Shown here: in pieces, positions 1 through 13,500 of the stretch
Numbering within the stretch: the first letter of the stretch is position 1
How the letters are laid out: each line of letters starts with the position of its first letter
Assembly (NCBI GenBank): GCA_031308135.1
Contig: JAHLJT010000631.1
Coordinates: 175,419,282 to 175,483,281, forward strand
Source of the DNA: Acheta domesticus
Taxonomy: Eukaryota > Arthropoda > Insecta > Orthoptera > Gryllidae
Reading direction: 5' to 3'
DNA length: 64,000 bases
The notes under the pieces: model-generated
Databases searched by the model: none
Told to the model about the DNA's origin: nothing
Seen by the model: the letters and a program-made list of their open reading frames with translations, nothing else
Translations under genes and position numbers: made by a program

Positions 1-1577
1 TAAGTTAAAGCAAGAAAGAGCCTGTCGGGTAGTGTTAAAATATGCACCCATCAGCAGACGAAACGGAACTTAAAAAAGCTGTAGGAGCACAAGGTCACAA
101 GGTAAGACAGATTCATAATATCAAACATTGTCTAACAAAAGCATATCTATCAACGTTTTTTGTCGACTTAGAATCTCAGCGAAACAACAAAAAATTCTAT
201 GACATCGAATATAGGTTTCATATATGCCTTGAAAAATAGTATTGCTATTTTTATTTCTACTCTGCATTATTCCAATGAAGTAGAAAATAAGAACAAAGCA
301 TAAGTTAATTTCTGTTTTTACTAAATACATAGTTAACATTATCACTTGCTTCTATTGCACGTCGAATAATTGCCTGCTAATTATTAGCCATTTCTTAAAA
401 TGAAACACGGGAGAAGATAAAGTATTTACACATTTATCTTGTAACTGAAGAACAGAACGATACCTCACAAAACACACTGCAAGACCAATAAAATTAACAA
501 CGCTCAATATGCAGTGAATTTTTTGTGTTGAACTAAACAGAAACACCACGACTTAACAATATTTTTGATTCTGCCGGCATCCGAATTTGAAAACGTGTCT
601 AATAGATACATCTGTCTTGTTAGGGGTTAAACTCTAATATATCAATCAGAAAAAGTACCAATTTAATCATGGAACAAAAATTATAATTGGCGTTTAGAAA
701 ATTTCGGATAAATTTTAAAACGATATCATTGTTTTGTACGTGATCATTAAATTATTTATTTTGAAAGTACGCAATACAAAATAAATTTTCTTTTTATATA
801 TGCCCAACAAGGAAATGAAAATGCACAGTTAATTAAATATCGCTAAACAGTTCCTAGTCATAGTCTCTTCACATCACAGCTACTTGTAACCGAAATGGAA
901 AATTTCCTCTTTGCGTCTGAGAGCTGATGCCAAACCTCGCGGACGTCTAGGTGCTGGCCTTAATGGCAGTTTTTTTATGTTTTAAAGAGTCCGTTATACT
1001 GCGTATTTCTTTTGCACAGCCTCGGGCATTGGCGAGTCTAATGAGTTTCTACGAGTGTGTAACGGTTTCACAATTTTCTGCTTACGAACATACGTGCACA
1101 ACCGGGAACGAAACATGTTTTTTACTCTGATGCGAAAGAGAAAATTTTAAATCGGTAAACTCGATTTTCAATAGTAATCTAGTGATAAGTATATTTTTAA
1201 TTACTTCGTTATTTGTTAAGGTAATAAAAATTATAATTGTTGTTAACTTAAAGACTTAAAAAAATTAAAGACAATGACTTACTTTCGTTGATGTAAAATG
1301 AGAACATATGCTCTTCAAAATTTTAAAATGTTTTGTGACTTAACAAATTTTTATTAATAATTTTTAAAATAAAATATTTTTATGAATAGATATTTTATCT
1401 GAATAGTATCTAAGATACAATTTAAATCTTTTATTTTGTAGTTCGAAATAAATGACAACCGTTTCAAGTGAAACGTAAGTAAATAAATTTACAACGTCGT
1501 TTTTGAGCAATTATTTAATCTACTTATTGATTAGTTCAGTCAAACGATGCTAAAAAATGATACGTAGCGGAAATTAT
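1..1577. other. AT-rich intergenic or intronic DNA, no gene recognised
   Basis: No family could be recognised in any frame. The only splice-like item is an ATG at 42 opening 20 codons and ending in AAG before a good donor (gtaaga at 102). It could be a first coding exon of a plus-strand gene, but nothing links it to the transporter downstream. A less AT-rich patch at about 890-1110 has no recognisable content. Confidence 0.5.
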
Positions 1578-1641
1578 GTAGTTTTGAATTTTGGGTCCTA
1601 TATATTTTTGAGGTTGCTGAACACGAATATCAGGTTTGCCA
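1578..1641 (+). repeat. Left inverted repeat (64 bp)
   Basis: The reverse complement matches 3312-3375 at about 56 of 64 positions by manual alignment. Confidence 0.6.
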
Positions 1642-2406
1642 ACAAAACATTTGCCCGGAAACACGTTTTGCGAAAAAATTGTTAAAATCCGACATTTTTC
1701 AGTTTTTTCAAAATAACTCGTAAATCATCCACTTTTCGTAAATAAAGGTTGTATATGAAATTAAAGAAGATAAAATTTCCTACCTTTTTTGTCTTACGTT
1801 TTTTTCTCCAACCTGTCATTTAGCCGCTAGAGCAACGTGAATATTGGTGCTTTTATGAAGAAAATTGTGAAAACGGGATTCATTTCGTATTATCTCAATG
1901 TAGCTAAAAAACTACGCATTTTCGTAAATATTGACTGGATATGAAATGAAAGATGATACAATAGCCTACATTTTAGGACTTAGAAGTTCTTTGTCTGGTA
2001 AACAGTTGCGCCGCTGCCGCGCGTAGAACCCAATGGCAAAATATACTTGGATGTTACTATGAGAATGGGTCTCACTTATCCTCCCTCACTCTCTAACTCC
2101 TATACGTAATTATAAATAGAAACAAGCAATACAGTTGCCTACTACTAAATATGATGGCTGTTGAATCATTCCAACTGACGAAAGCAAAGTTGGTAATTAA
2201 CAAAGTAAAAAAGGAAAATTAAACATTTTCGAAGCAGGTATATCTTACCTTCATCGACTTCCTCTTGTTTGAACGCCCTGGCTTTTCGTAGTCATCTATT
2301 GCATAGTAATAGAGAAATGGGATTTTATTTCTCTCGGCATTGTGTATTGTTATATTTCTTAAGGATTGATATTAAATAATACCTTGTGGAATGTCCTGCT
2401 TCACTT

Positions 2407-2815
2407 TCACTGCTTCGTCAGTTCCATAGGTGGGGAAATCTCCTTCTCCAATTCTAGTTTGTCCTCTAATTCATCTTCAGAAACAACTATCATGTTATCA
2501 CAACTCTTCTCGGAATTGAGGTACAAACTACAGCATTTAAGCTCTGCCTTCTTGCAGCTACAATTTGTTTTACAGTTTTTGGTGCATTTGCATGAAACAC
2601 GTATCAATAACTCTGAAGGTGTGATTTGTAACAATGTTGTCGCAGGCGCAAGGCCGTGTTTAGTTCTTTTCCATCCCCAATCTTCAGGAATATTTTCGAC
2701 GCCTAGCCATTACTGGATCTGATCGTAGACTCTTAAGAGGGTTGTTGTGCTGCACCTGCAGATGTAGGTAGTGCAGCAATGCTTGGCTTGTATTTGAAGG
2801 CAGTCATACGTAGCT
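2407..2815 (-). pseudogene. C-terminal half of a dispersed insect repetitive protein (Cys-rich CXC-like end), broken
   Basis: Read on the minus strand, about 2815-2740 gives a stretch like ALPTSAGAAQQ, followed by a Glu-Asp-Trp-Gly-Trp motif and then a cysteine-rich block with the spacing C-x-C-x3-C-x3-C-x-C. This order (PT-x-AA, W-G-W, CXC-like cysteines) is typical of the end of a hypothetical protein present in many copies in insect genomes. An in-frame stop and frame changes show that it is dead. The matching upstream half lies on the opposite strand at 2836-3300, so the gene has been inverted internally. The function of the family is unknown to me. Confidence 0.5.
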
Positions 2816-2835
2816 TCGTCCTAAGCCATACATCG

Positions 2836-3300
2836 GCCTTAGCTATACATCGTACCTTTGTCCTTAGCTGCAACTAATGAGACTGTGATTGTAGTTGGTG
2901 AGGATATGGATCAATTGGTCATTTTGATAAGTCTCAGCAAGCATGAAAACGTGTTCTTTTTGAGATCTGGAAAAGACAAAGTTTCTACAGCTCTATGTTC
3001 TCCAATTGATTCTGTAAGTGAAACAATTGCCGAAAACATTCTGTTTTTACATAGAACGAATGGTTGCGATATCCCTTCGGCGTTATTCCAGCAAAGGAAA
3101 TGGAAGTTTATTCAGACTTACCAATAACCCTAACCTTGTTGACACAATAAAAATCTTCAAGAACTCCAACACGACTCAGGAGATAGTTGCTGATGCAGGT
3201 GAACGTTTTCTGTTTTCATTATACTGCTACAGTAGGAAGAAAGCGCCATCACTAAACGAAATGTATATGTTTTTTTACATCAAATCTGCCTTGTTGTGTG
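2836..3300 (+). pseudogene. Middle part of the same dispersed repetitive protein, frameshifted
   Basis: The plus strand reads ETVIVVGEDMDQLVILISL, then an ENILFLHRTNGCD-like block and, after a shift of frame near 3110, GERFLFSLYCYSRKKAPSLN followed by a KSAL motif. These blocks occur in this order in the same repetitive insect protein family as the minus-strand fragment at 2407-2815. The start is not present and the frame is broken, so it is a remnant. The VIVVGED/D segment resembles a nuclease-like core, but I would not assign a function from it. Confidence 0.5.
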
Positions 3301-3311
3301 CCTGCCTTTGA

Positions 3312-3375
3312 TGGCAAACCTGATATTTGTGTTCAGAGACCCCAAAAACATATAGGATCCAAAAATGAAAACTAC
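3312..3375 (-). repeat. Right inverted repeat (64 bp)
   Basis: Inverted partner of 1578-1641. It lies directly after the end of the broken protein fragment. Confidence 0.6.
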
Positions 3376-3684
3376 ACCAAAACCCCTTTTACCCCTTTTA
3401 CCCTTATTTTTTACCATTTGACTGGACTAGATAGTCTTTGTATGAAATACCGTGTAATTTTTCATATCAGATTGTGAAGAATCAGATATTTAGTAAACAC
3501 GTACATCAGCCTATGAGCCTCTTCAAGCTCTGTTCTAATCGCTCTGTTATTTAAATTAATACTTCTGTATAATTCAGACTAATTTTGATATGGAGAAACC
3601 TTTATGAGATGATGCTTATTTGAAGCACTTTTGTTCAAAGAAAAGAAATAATTTGAGGCACTAATGATCAAAGAGAAGAAAGAA

Positions 3685-4245
3685 GTTTCTTCTTCAATAA
3701 GACCAACGCAGAGCACCCCTGCAGAAATATTAATTCTTGATCAAACTATACCCTGGATATCACCCAACACATCAATTAAATATCTTGGACTCCTCTTAGA
3801 CACTAAACTTAAATGGAATGCCCATATTAAAAACATTATACATAAAACTAACACTAAAATTTATAAATTACACTCCCTCATTAATTATAAATCACCTATA
3901 AACATTCACTCAGCAAAATTAATATATACCACAATTATTCGTCCTACCCTTACTTATGCTTGCCCATCTGGTCCAATGCTGCCAAAACCCATATTAATAA
4001 ATTACAAATTCTCCAAGATAAATTCATCAGGAAAATATTTCACGCACCCTGGTATATTCCCAACTCTCAACTCCATAATGAACTGAAAATTGACACTATC
4101 AACTCCCTAATTCGTTCACAAAGCCTTAAATTTTTCAACTCCTTAGATGACTTACAACAGACCCGCACTTTCAATTTAGGTCAAACATATAATTTTCCTC
4201 GAGGTATACTATCAAAATTTCCTAAAGATATATTTCATCCACCAT
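3685..4245 (+). mobile_element. Jockey/CR1-like LINE fragment, C-terminal part of the reverse transcriptase ORF
   Basis: The frame from about 3690 reads IKYLGLLLDTKLKWNAHI, then KIYKLHSLI, then a TTIIRPTLTYAC motif. This is the post-catalytic (thumb) part of non-LTR reverse transcriptases of the Jockey/CR1/I type. A one-base frame change near 3960-3975 moves the reading to IWSNAAKTHINKLQILQDKF and a following IR..., which ends at 4245. The palm with its catalytic DD, the endonuclease and any ORF1 are absent, so it is a 5'-truncated, frameshifted dead copy. An AT-rich tail follows. Confidence 0.8.
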
Positions 4246-4249
4246 AATT

Positions 4250-7200
4250 ACTACATTTACAACATATTATCCTTCTATTCAAATTTTTTTTACAAACTTC
4301 TTTTTTTTTCATAGCATAAACTTTTCAAAAATTTAATTGTTAATAATTCCTACTACAGGTTCCAGTGAGTATCAAATCGCCAGTTATTTGTTTGTAATGT
4401 CCAAACTCCTGAAAGACAAATATGTCGAACAGGTAGAAATAAATTAAAAAAAACGCAGAGGACAATCGATTTCTGTCATTGTTCCATATATTTTGTATAC
4501 TTTTATTTGTAAACTGACAATAAGACAGGCGTCCGTATTCTTAGCAATTCGTTATATATCGCCACATTTTCATCGTAATTCTATAGGATGTGTAGGAGAT
4601 AAATAATACTGATTCATTTCCGTTCTATAATGTAAATGGACAGTACGTTCAAACTGTATCCTGTGTGTACCGGAAGATCTAATGAAGTATTGTGAAACTG
4701 TTTCCTCCATACCTTTCATGTTCCTTTTATATTTTTTACGAGGATCTCACAATATACGTCACGTAATTGCGGAAGAGTATTGGTTTTTCTAGAACATAAT
4801 TACAATCGCTTATAAAATAATGATTGAATATTCAAAACGTCAAAAAGCAAAATATCAATTTAATCATTGCAGTTAGAGTGCATTTAACAAGAATTTTCAC
4901 GACGTTTTGAGTAACTTTACCTTCTGCTTACCTAAACCATTCTCAATAACTAAATTGAAACAAGGTCGCATTTTCTTGTAAAATAGGGGAGGGTTATGTT
5001 AACTGGACCGGTCAGATTAGGTGATCATGCTTTTAAATGTCAGTAGGAAGTTTTTCCTGCCTTTTCCACTGGATGGCATTCGTAGGATAACAGGGCTGAT
5101 AATCTAAGCCACAATCATATGTATATATGATTGTCAATCATATACAGGCCTTGATTTGTTCAGTACAGCAAGGAATTTTTATTCTGAAAGGTCACAAGTT
5201 TTTTCTACTACTCATCTGTTTTGCATTTTTATTGCGATTGAACAAGAAGACTATTCCCACCAAATTAATTGTTAGTATTTCTGCTCTGTAATAGTGTGGT
5301 TTGTTGTAAAGTCGCAGCTTGCGTGTTTGTGGCATATAAAGAAAATATGTGCTGTGGGGTTAACTGCACCGCCGGGATTTTAGGTTATGTATACCGGTCC
5401 AGTAACCTTCTTTATTTTTTTTTCGGATGTAGAACTTGTGGATTTGCAATTATTAAATTTGGAATGTTACAATATGTATTTGTCTTTCAATATTTTATTA
5501 ATTGAATGAATTATCATTGTTATTTCCAAGTTTTAATTTTAGGTGACACGTTTTGGGAAAGGGCGCTTGGTCTGTAGCCCGTTTTCTCATTTACGCGTGA
5601 AAAAGGTTATGAGAATGTGTAGAAGAATTATTTTTTTTTCATTAAAACGGTCAATTAAATGACAATGTTATTTTCACAGCTTATTTTAATTCCCGTTCCT
5701 CTTAAGATTAGTGGTTAGGTTAACTGGTCATATAGTAAATGTATAGAACATTCCGTATTTGACAATAAGTGGAAGCACAATGATGTGTAGATGTGTATTG
5801 TTCCCACAATATAAAGAGAAAGTTTCAAATATCATGAGAAATTTCACGTATATAGGTCAAGTAAATAACATTTTAGTGGAAAAAAGGGAACCAGTTAATC
5901 TAACTCTCTCCTACCAACAGAAAATTTACTTAATGCTATGGACATTAAGAACGTGAGTTCGATAAAATAACATATTTCAGATCGAATCCAAGCATCCAAA
6001 TAAGATATTCATGACACATACTTCGAATGGATAATGTACTGCAGAGTTGAATATGACTAGAAGAAGGAGTGAAAAAATCACGTCTGAAGTACTCGTATAT
6101 GGACTTAGTGAAGATGAAGGTAAAGTCAATTATGTGACGCTATTTTTCCGTATATTTCTTCCGCGTATTTTTCACCTGTACCACAAAAAGAGAATAGACC
6201 ACAAGAATATGACTTAGAACTTGAAGACTTTTGATTGTGAAGATATATCAGTGAATATAACTTAAATGGGATAACGCAATTTTGTATTTTAGTATGCAAT
6301 ATTTCCTCAGTTTTTGTCGTTGTTTAGGTTTGAGCTAATAACTATTTGGCTATCATGATCAACCACTATTTGGATGTAGTAAAGTATTGTATGATGTTGT
6401 GACCATAGTTTCTTACAAAAGTGGGTAAATCTGTCATCATTCCTTAGTGTATTATGTATAGAGGGTATAGTTTTATAGCATTTATTTTCAGTATGAGAAA
6501 ATAAATCCCAAGGCGTACAGAAATATCGAATGACTATGCGTAATGAGAATATTCGATCCATTTCATTCTTTTGTATTCATTTCACAAAGACTCTCGGCAA
6601 ATTTAACAAATAATTCAAAACAGTAATGAGAAGCATACCAAAAACACCCAGCAGGGTGAATATTGACAATAATAAATTGAATAAAGATATGCAAGGAACA
6701 CATATCACAAACGTACTCGTATCTCCATATTTATTTTCTGCACTCCCATCATCGCCTGTTTGCACATCTTATGAGTTAGTTTAAAATTAGGTCAAAGTAA
6801 ATTTACTCATAGCAATCATCTAAAAAATTTGCATTTCCCCCTCAAATATGAATAAAAATATTTTATTTTTTTACAGATACGTTATGGCTTGTTATTGCCT
6901 TCGATACAGAGCTCGATATTCACTACGTAATTTAACTGGATTGAAAAGATCGTGGTTACGACGGAAATATGAAAACAGTTGAATGATGCTACATTTTCTC
7001 TTATGGAGAGAATTATGAAAGGGAATTATGGGAGGGAAATATGAAGAGAGAAACAGAGTCATGCAACACCTAGATAATTAGTAAATAAGTAAATCTGAAT
7101 CAATAAAATTAGTTAAAAAATAAAATTATATATGTAGTACCACGGGCGTTAACTGTTTTTAAAGATATTAGGCCACAAAAAGCTCTCGGGCCAAAAGCCC

Positions 7201-7338
7201 TCGGGTATTTTGTCGCCGTTCGATCATTAGAACCCTTATAACGCCCTTGGTGAATAAATAACCATAATCTGTCAATTGCATTTGCCTCCTGCCCCTCCCC
7301 GAGACACCGCTATAGCGCGTGGCTGCGCGTGTTCGCAG
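4250..7338. other. AT-rich stretch, no gene recognised
   Basis: No coding region could be supported. Scattered 'ttaactgg' words occur at about 4999, 5718 and (inverted) 5890, with an inverted 'ggaccggt/accggtcc' pair at 5007 and 5391. These hint at an eroded inverted-repeat element between about 4990 and 5910, but no clean ends or target duplication are visible. It probably includes intron or upstream sequence of the transporter gene, whose first exon was not found. Confidence 0.4.
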
Positions 7339-7558
7339 GGGAGGCGATGGGCTGGGCCCGCGCTGGCAGCTGTGGCGGCGGCGGCGCTTCGTGCTGGCGT
7401 CGCTGGCCTTCTGGGGGCTCGTGTCCATGTACTCGACGCGCATCAACTTCAGCGTCGCCATCGTCGCCATGACCAGCGGCTCCGGCGCCTGCCACCGCAG
7501 CGGCCTCCCCGCCAACACCTCCGTCTCCGACTCCGCCAACGCCTCCTCGCCCCACGCG
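7339..7558 (+). CDS. SLC17-like transporter, visible exon 1 (helix 1 and first luminal loop)
   Basis: Encodes the basic stretch WRRRR, transmembrane helix 1 and the family signature RINFSVAIVAM. A Ser/Thr/Ala-rich loop follows with two N-glycosylation sequons, NTS and NAS, where the family has a large glycosylated loop. The acceptor is most likely the cag ending at 7338, after a pyrimidine-rich run; it implies two codon bases from an upstream exon. The tag ending at 7315 would also work, in phase 0. There is no in-frame ATG before helix 1, so the start codon is in an exon not identified here. The donor is GCG|gtgagc at 7559 (phase 0). The exon is very GC-rich. Confidence 0.88.
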
Positions 7559-10500
7559 GTGAGCAGCCCCCTCTGGCTAAGCATAGAACGCTCCCTCTTC
7601 ACAGGCCGCCTTCTAAGGTCTCAGGCGACGACGAATCCCTCCTGTCGCGACCCATCTCTAGTAGCAAAGAAACAAAGAAGATCCACAATTAATTACACTC
7701 TTTTTGTTACTATACTTAACAGTATTGTCTACGCAGGATGTGAGATTTAATGGACGATTTAGTAAGGGCTAACACACGTATGTACACGTAAACATTGTAC
7801 ATAATGTACTATAATTACACTTGCATGCAGCAGCATTTGTTAAGTTCATCGTATACAAAGGATACATGTTACAAACTTCTAGAGCACATAAAGGGGGAAA
7901 AGATTAACTGTTTTTGTCAAAGAACATGAACTACTGGAAATTTACATATGTTGCATGCGTGATGTTTGCCCCTGATTGATAGGCAACTTATCATGCACCA
8001 ATATTCGGTTGGTATGCGAAATCTCTTTGCGACAGAATCCGACCTGCCCAACGCAAATGCATGAGGCAAAGTAATGCGTAACATACATGGGAAAGCATCA
8101 CATGTCTAACATCGGGATATAATATTTGCCACTGAATGTTCATTAGCAAAATGTGATCTTTGATCGCTATTCATTCCCTAAAAGTTTGTAACATTTATTC
8201 TGAAACACCTGAATAGTTAAGTTTATAGAATTCTTAAGAACTATTAGTGGCTATTATTTAGAGCCTGTAAGTTGTTTATTAACCATTAAAAAGCATCCAA
8301 TTGTGGTTTAGGTGTCGGCTTGTTATATACATAAAATATTACCAGTTGTGATCACGACCCCCATGAGGGGCATAGTATAATGCATCAAAGAACGGAGGCT
8401 GTTATCTAGCTTAATAACACCGTTTAAGACGTGAAGACCTTTAATAGTTATGTGACCGAAATAATTTGTTTTGTGTATTTCCATTTACAAATATAATGCA
8501 GCGCAATGTAAAGAAGTTACTAGTGATTTCGCATACACACTGATTATTTTTTTGTTAACTTGCGACTTTTGCGTCGATTCTTTTTTCCCAGATCTCAATT
8601 GCTGGCTGGTGTTTAAATTGCGCAAAAATAAAAGCCACATTCCAGCAATTCATTATCTACAGATGCTTACATAAAAGTAGCATGACTCTCTACACTAACG
8701 TATGATCAAAAAGTCCTTTTTCCGTATCTCTTGAATCCATCTGTGAAGGTTACAGGTGGCTTGTTACAAATTGCGTGTTTTTGATATACCTTGTCATCGA
8801 AAAACTCTGTGTTAGACGTTCGTGTGAGTACCGGGGCGCTTTTTTTGGGTTTAACTTAAAAGGGCTGTCCTAAAAGAATAAGAATACATCTCGTTTCGAA
8901 ATGGATATCAAAGTGTTAACTTTGCCTCAAATAAATGATTTTTGATTCAACTGGTCAATACGATTTATATAATATATTAAAGTAACATTATAAAAAATCT
9001 TTTTACATTTTCGTATTTCAATATAGACGTTGTATTGTCTGTACCTAAATTAAGAAACTTAACTTTGATCATACATAATGCCAGTCGGAATTTTCAGATC
9101 TTGGCTTGTTAAATTTTAGAAAATGGATATCATAACATCCAGATATTCTTCACGCTACAGATTTGATGGTTATAATGGAAATGTTTGGGTAAATATAATT
9201 GCAATCATACCTCCAAGGGTTAGCCTTGCGAAGAATCAATTGTTTTCATTTGCATAAACGTAGACAACGCAATTAGAGCCAATCTCTCAGTAAGCAACCC
9301 ATTCAGACGCTCTCAGTAAGCAACTCAAGCAGAGCGAATCTCTCAATAAGTTCAATTCCCTATAAGTGCAACGGCAGACATATTGATTTACGTCGCGCAA
9401 TGTTTTGTAAAATGAGCGATACTGAACCTTTATTTTGCTGTTAGCGCCTCTCAAAGTGCAACATTCCAATCAATAAACAACAAACAGAAGAAGACGTTTT
9501 CAAGCGTGAGTGCTGAAATAGTTATTAAGGGTATTAGGCTGATAAAGAGAAAATAACCATTCGAGTGTGTTGTGTTATCAACAGTGTGTCGTTCAATTCT
9601 TGCATAACACCATCTTTCTATAAGAAAAAAGATCTTGTAACAAAAAAATACTTTGAATAAATGTTCTTACATACCGTCTTTTTCTCGATTTGTTCGTGAT
9701 TGTTTTAACGGCCCGTGGACTGTTATATAATGATCGCCGTACGTTAAGTGGTTTGGTTGCGTTCAGACTATGCAACAGCTCAGTATAACGAAAATATATT
9801 TGTATAATATATGAAAGTGTATAATATGATGAAAGTGTACTAATAACACTGGCCTACAAAGATAAACTTTTTTCTTTCACAAGAATGAAAGCAACAAATT
9901 CTATAAGTATTTTTCATACTGAATTCAAATAACATTTCAGTTTGTCCCCATCAGATAGGAGTTTTGTGTGATATTCATTTGAACTTTTTATGATTTTTAA
10001 TAATTCTATTAACTATCTATCCAACTTTAAATGGTATACTACCAGTTCTGTCTTACATTCTGACTACTCATTTGTAACTAGAAAGTGTTAATGATGATTT
10101 TTGGGTATATTCTGTATTTGGAACATCTCTCTTTTTTATCCAACGGTACTTAGTCTGTCAGCATATTAGAACTACTCTTGCCTTAGTATATGTTTTCCAT
10201 TGTAGAAATTAACTGATGAAAAAGCTCACCATACTCATCGCTAACACCAACATCGCCGAATTTTCTGGGTGAAAGTTTAACTCAGTCTAATAAGTGAATT
10301 TTCAAAGACCCCATCCCATAGCTTTATTAGAATGCACAAGATAAGCCTCTACGATCGATAATTTTCTGCTTTATGGTTTACAAGAAAATTGCAATATAAC
10401 TTTTGGAAGACTGTCGGGCTGTTTTTCCTACGGATTTAAGTTCTTTAAAATGTTCATCAGCCATTGATGACCGCATTTGTGGTTCTAAAAATTTCTTGTT

Positions 10501-13500
10501 TCAATTTAGGCTCACATACTTTGGGAATTTTTGATTTCAAGGTAAAGTACCCATCACAAAGTTTAACCATAAATTTTTCATTCTTCCTAATTTAATATGC
10601 AGTGAAGGTAAATATATGTTTCAGGATTCACTAAATGGATCATGTGTCACTTTTCTGGTCAAGGGTACAGATATTCCTCTAATATTTGTCAATCAGAAAT
10701 AACAATCACTTAGATGATCCTTCGGTTCTCTCCAAATCATAGAAGTTTCAAATGGCATATGATGTGAACTAATTTTCTATTAAAACAGTCTTAGGACACA
10801 AATATATATTTGGGGCCTACCTTTTTCAAACTCACCAAATTGACAGCAAAAAATGCCAGCCATATTGGTTAGTGTTGATAATAATTTTTCGCAAGGGGCG
10901 TTAAATTTCATCTCTGAGTCTTTCAAGTCAGCTCTCCACAAATACAGTAGAAATTATCGGCATAATTTACACACTTTCTTGGCATGATGAAAATACAAAA
11001 CGCTACAACACAGATTACACAGTACACTTCTGAAAACAAAGGAAGGAAGTATATCACTTGTGATATTCGTGCTAACAAGCTCGTGGACACCACACTATTG
11101 ACACATCACAATGCCAGACTAACTGGTCGGAGCATATCAAAACATGAATGAACCTGCACAGTATTGCCTGTTGATATTTCAGTATATTACATATAACTTC
11201 AATACAGCTTGAATGAAATTGCTGTATATAAGGTAAAGTTTCCGATGATTGGCAAAAGAGAATGTTAAAATGAGATTTTATAAAGTAGCTGTCACAAAAA
11301 ACCAAGCCTGATGGAAACATTCTGAATACATACCTGAATTCAGTGAGAAAAACGCACTAGGATTTTTGGACAAATGCCTATTTGGTTCCTTTATGAGGTT
11401 GTGTAAAATAATTGCAGATGTTCACGTATCATGACAAAAATAGATCTACTAAAAGCACTATTACTGCGTAAAATATTCTAAAAGTGCGGCTGGTGCCCAT
11501 TTTAACATTTATTTGCCTAAAACTAGCTAAAACAAGTAATTTTGAGAAATTATCATTTTTTATTTACTTTTTTTTTTACGTTTGTTATACAGAAACTCAC
11601 TTTCCCGAAAAGCGAGTACACTCTGATCAAATACACACCACCGAAATCTCTCATCCAACATGCCGAAAATAAGAAACTGAGGTCAATACAAAGAGGAAGT
11701 TTCACGCTCGTCTCCGATCAGCACGCACTTAGGCAATTTCACCCATTCACGGTCCTGCAGCGCTGTTGACAGGTCGAGAATGAAAAGTGTGAAAGCATGA
11801 ATGAAATGAAAACAAATAAAAGTGGATAAAATAATATGCATGTAGTCACTCTCATAAATGTAAAAGTACTTGACTTTCTCAAATAATAAAAAGTGCCTAA
11901 TTTAATCCTTTTGGAATCATTTTTAGATGTCAGAAACATACTTTTCATGTCCAATGTTTGTTAAATGCCTGGTTTACTTATTTTGTGGCCTATTTTAAGT
12001 GCCTAAAACGTCACTTTTCATGCGTAGCAGTGCTTAATTTCATAATTTTGTTACCTGTTCTAGGTACCTAAATCATAACTTTTTTGTGACTGGAATTCCG
12101 AGATCTGCTAACAATACGAGTAATGGCGGCCCGGTCAAATAGCGGCTCCGTTGCGTTGCAGGGCGAGTGCTCGGAGCGCGGCGAGTTCGACTGGGACTCG
12201 CGCACGCAGGGGCTGCTGCTGTCGGGCTTCTTCTACGGCTACCTGGCGTCGCAGATGCCCGCCGGCTGGCTGGTGGCGCGCGCGGGCGCCGCGGCGCTGC
12301 TGGGCGCCGGCATCGCGGGCTCGGCGCTGCTCACGCTGCTGGGCCCCGTGGCGGCGCGCGTCGGCGGCGCCCCGCTGCTGCTCGCCACGCGCATCGTCTC
12401 GGTGAGCCCTCGGCCGACGGAACGCGCCTAGCGGAATCTGTGGGGGACGCGGCGAACTCTCGGCATGGTTTATCGAGGTTCTCTCGTTTCCTATTTCTAT
12501 AATTCTTCCATTTACCCGCGAGAGAACGCATACATGCGCGTCGCCGGCGTCGCTAGCCAAATTCGTTTACTACTCAGTGAAGTCACGGAGGTTGAGCGAA
12601 TTAGAGACCCGCGGGGTCCTGGTTGGGTGACTGGCTAGGAACCACGGGCTAGAACTAACGGCGCTGAACCCCTGGCCAAAGGGATAAAAGGTAGTGACGG
12701 ACGGAGCGACGGACCGACGAACCGACAGATCGACGGACTGACTGACCGAGAGATCGACGGACCGACTTACTGACTGACTGCGACGTGACGAAACTTGACA
12801 CAGATAGTGACGGAGGATTACTGCGTGGAAAGGAGTAATCCTCCTGCTCCGTTATTATCAACGCCGGACAAGGGTTCAAGAGACGTGTTGCGTCAACGAT
12901 GACGTAACAGTTATAAAATATATCATTACCGCACACAAGCTGAGTTTAGCTTGGAGCCAGCATTGATCTATCTCTGCAGCGACTCTGACCGGGAAGTCCG
13001 TGGTTCAAGTCCCAGTGGTGGCAGAGTTTCGACCCTAGCAACACATCTGGGTCAAATTGAGCCACCAGAAAAGATTTTAGCGGCCGGTTGCTCTGACTGG
13101 TAATTTTACGTCATTTATTAGATCAGTACCAGGCAAGGGTCATCCATTTTTATGGTTCTGCTCCGGTATACGTCTGGTATTGATCGGAGAAACCACGAAA
13201 AACTGCTAATCAGAGCGGCCGGTCGCTGGAAATGTCTTCCAGACAGAGGCTGAATTCGACCCAGCAATGTATCTTGTGTGGAAAATCCGCCTTTATCTGA
13301 CCGTTTGAAAGAGGGGACCGTTTCATCCAGTTGCCCGGCGCGTGTGTTACGCGTATGTGACGCGGGGCGCGTGCGCGGCGCAGGGGCTGCTGCAGGGCGT
13401 GGTGTTCCCGTGCCTGAACGCCATCTGGGCGCGCTGGGCGCCGCCCCTCGAGCGCTCCCGCCTCGCCACCACCGTCGCCTCGGGCTGCAACGTCGGCACC

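Larger units (their letters stand above)
1578..3375. mobile_element. Inverted-repeat-bounded repeat block containing a broken repetitive gene
   Basis: Two 64-bp inverted repeats (1578-1641 and 3312-3375, about 88 percent identical by eye) bracket 1.8 kb. Both have the outer end GTAGTTTT and the inner end CAGGTTTGCCA. The interior holds two halves of one repetitive insect protein gene facing each other. No target-site duplication is visible, so the inverted repeats may be transposon ends or two scattered copies of another repeat. The stretch 1660-2110 also looks repetitive, with a 'gccgctagagc' motif resembling the repeat at 52.3 kb. Confidence 0.4.

Noticed and set aside
42..101. Twenty-codon ATG frame ending at a good donor, as possible first exon of the transporter
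   Set aside because: It ends in phase 0, whereas the best acceptor of exon 1 (7338) needs two leading bases. It fits only with the weaker acceptor at 7315, and no family residues are present.
12135..12560. Several overlapping Arg/Ala/Gly-rich frames around exon 2 (also around exons 1, 3, 4 and 9)
   Set aside because: They arise from the very high GC content of the exons, which removes stops from all frames; only one frame carries transporter motifs.
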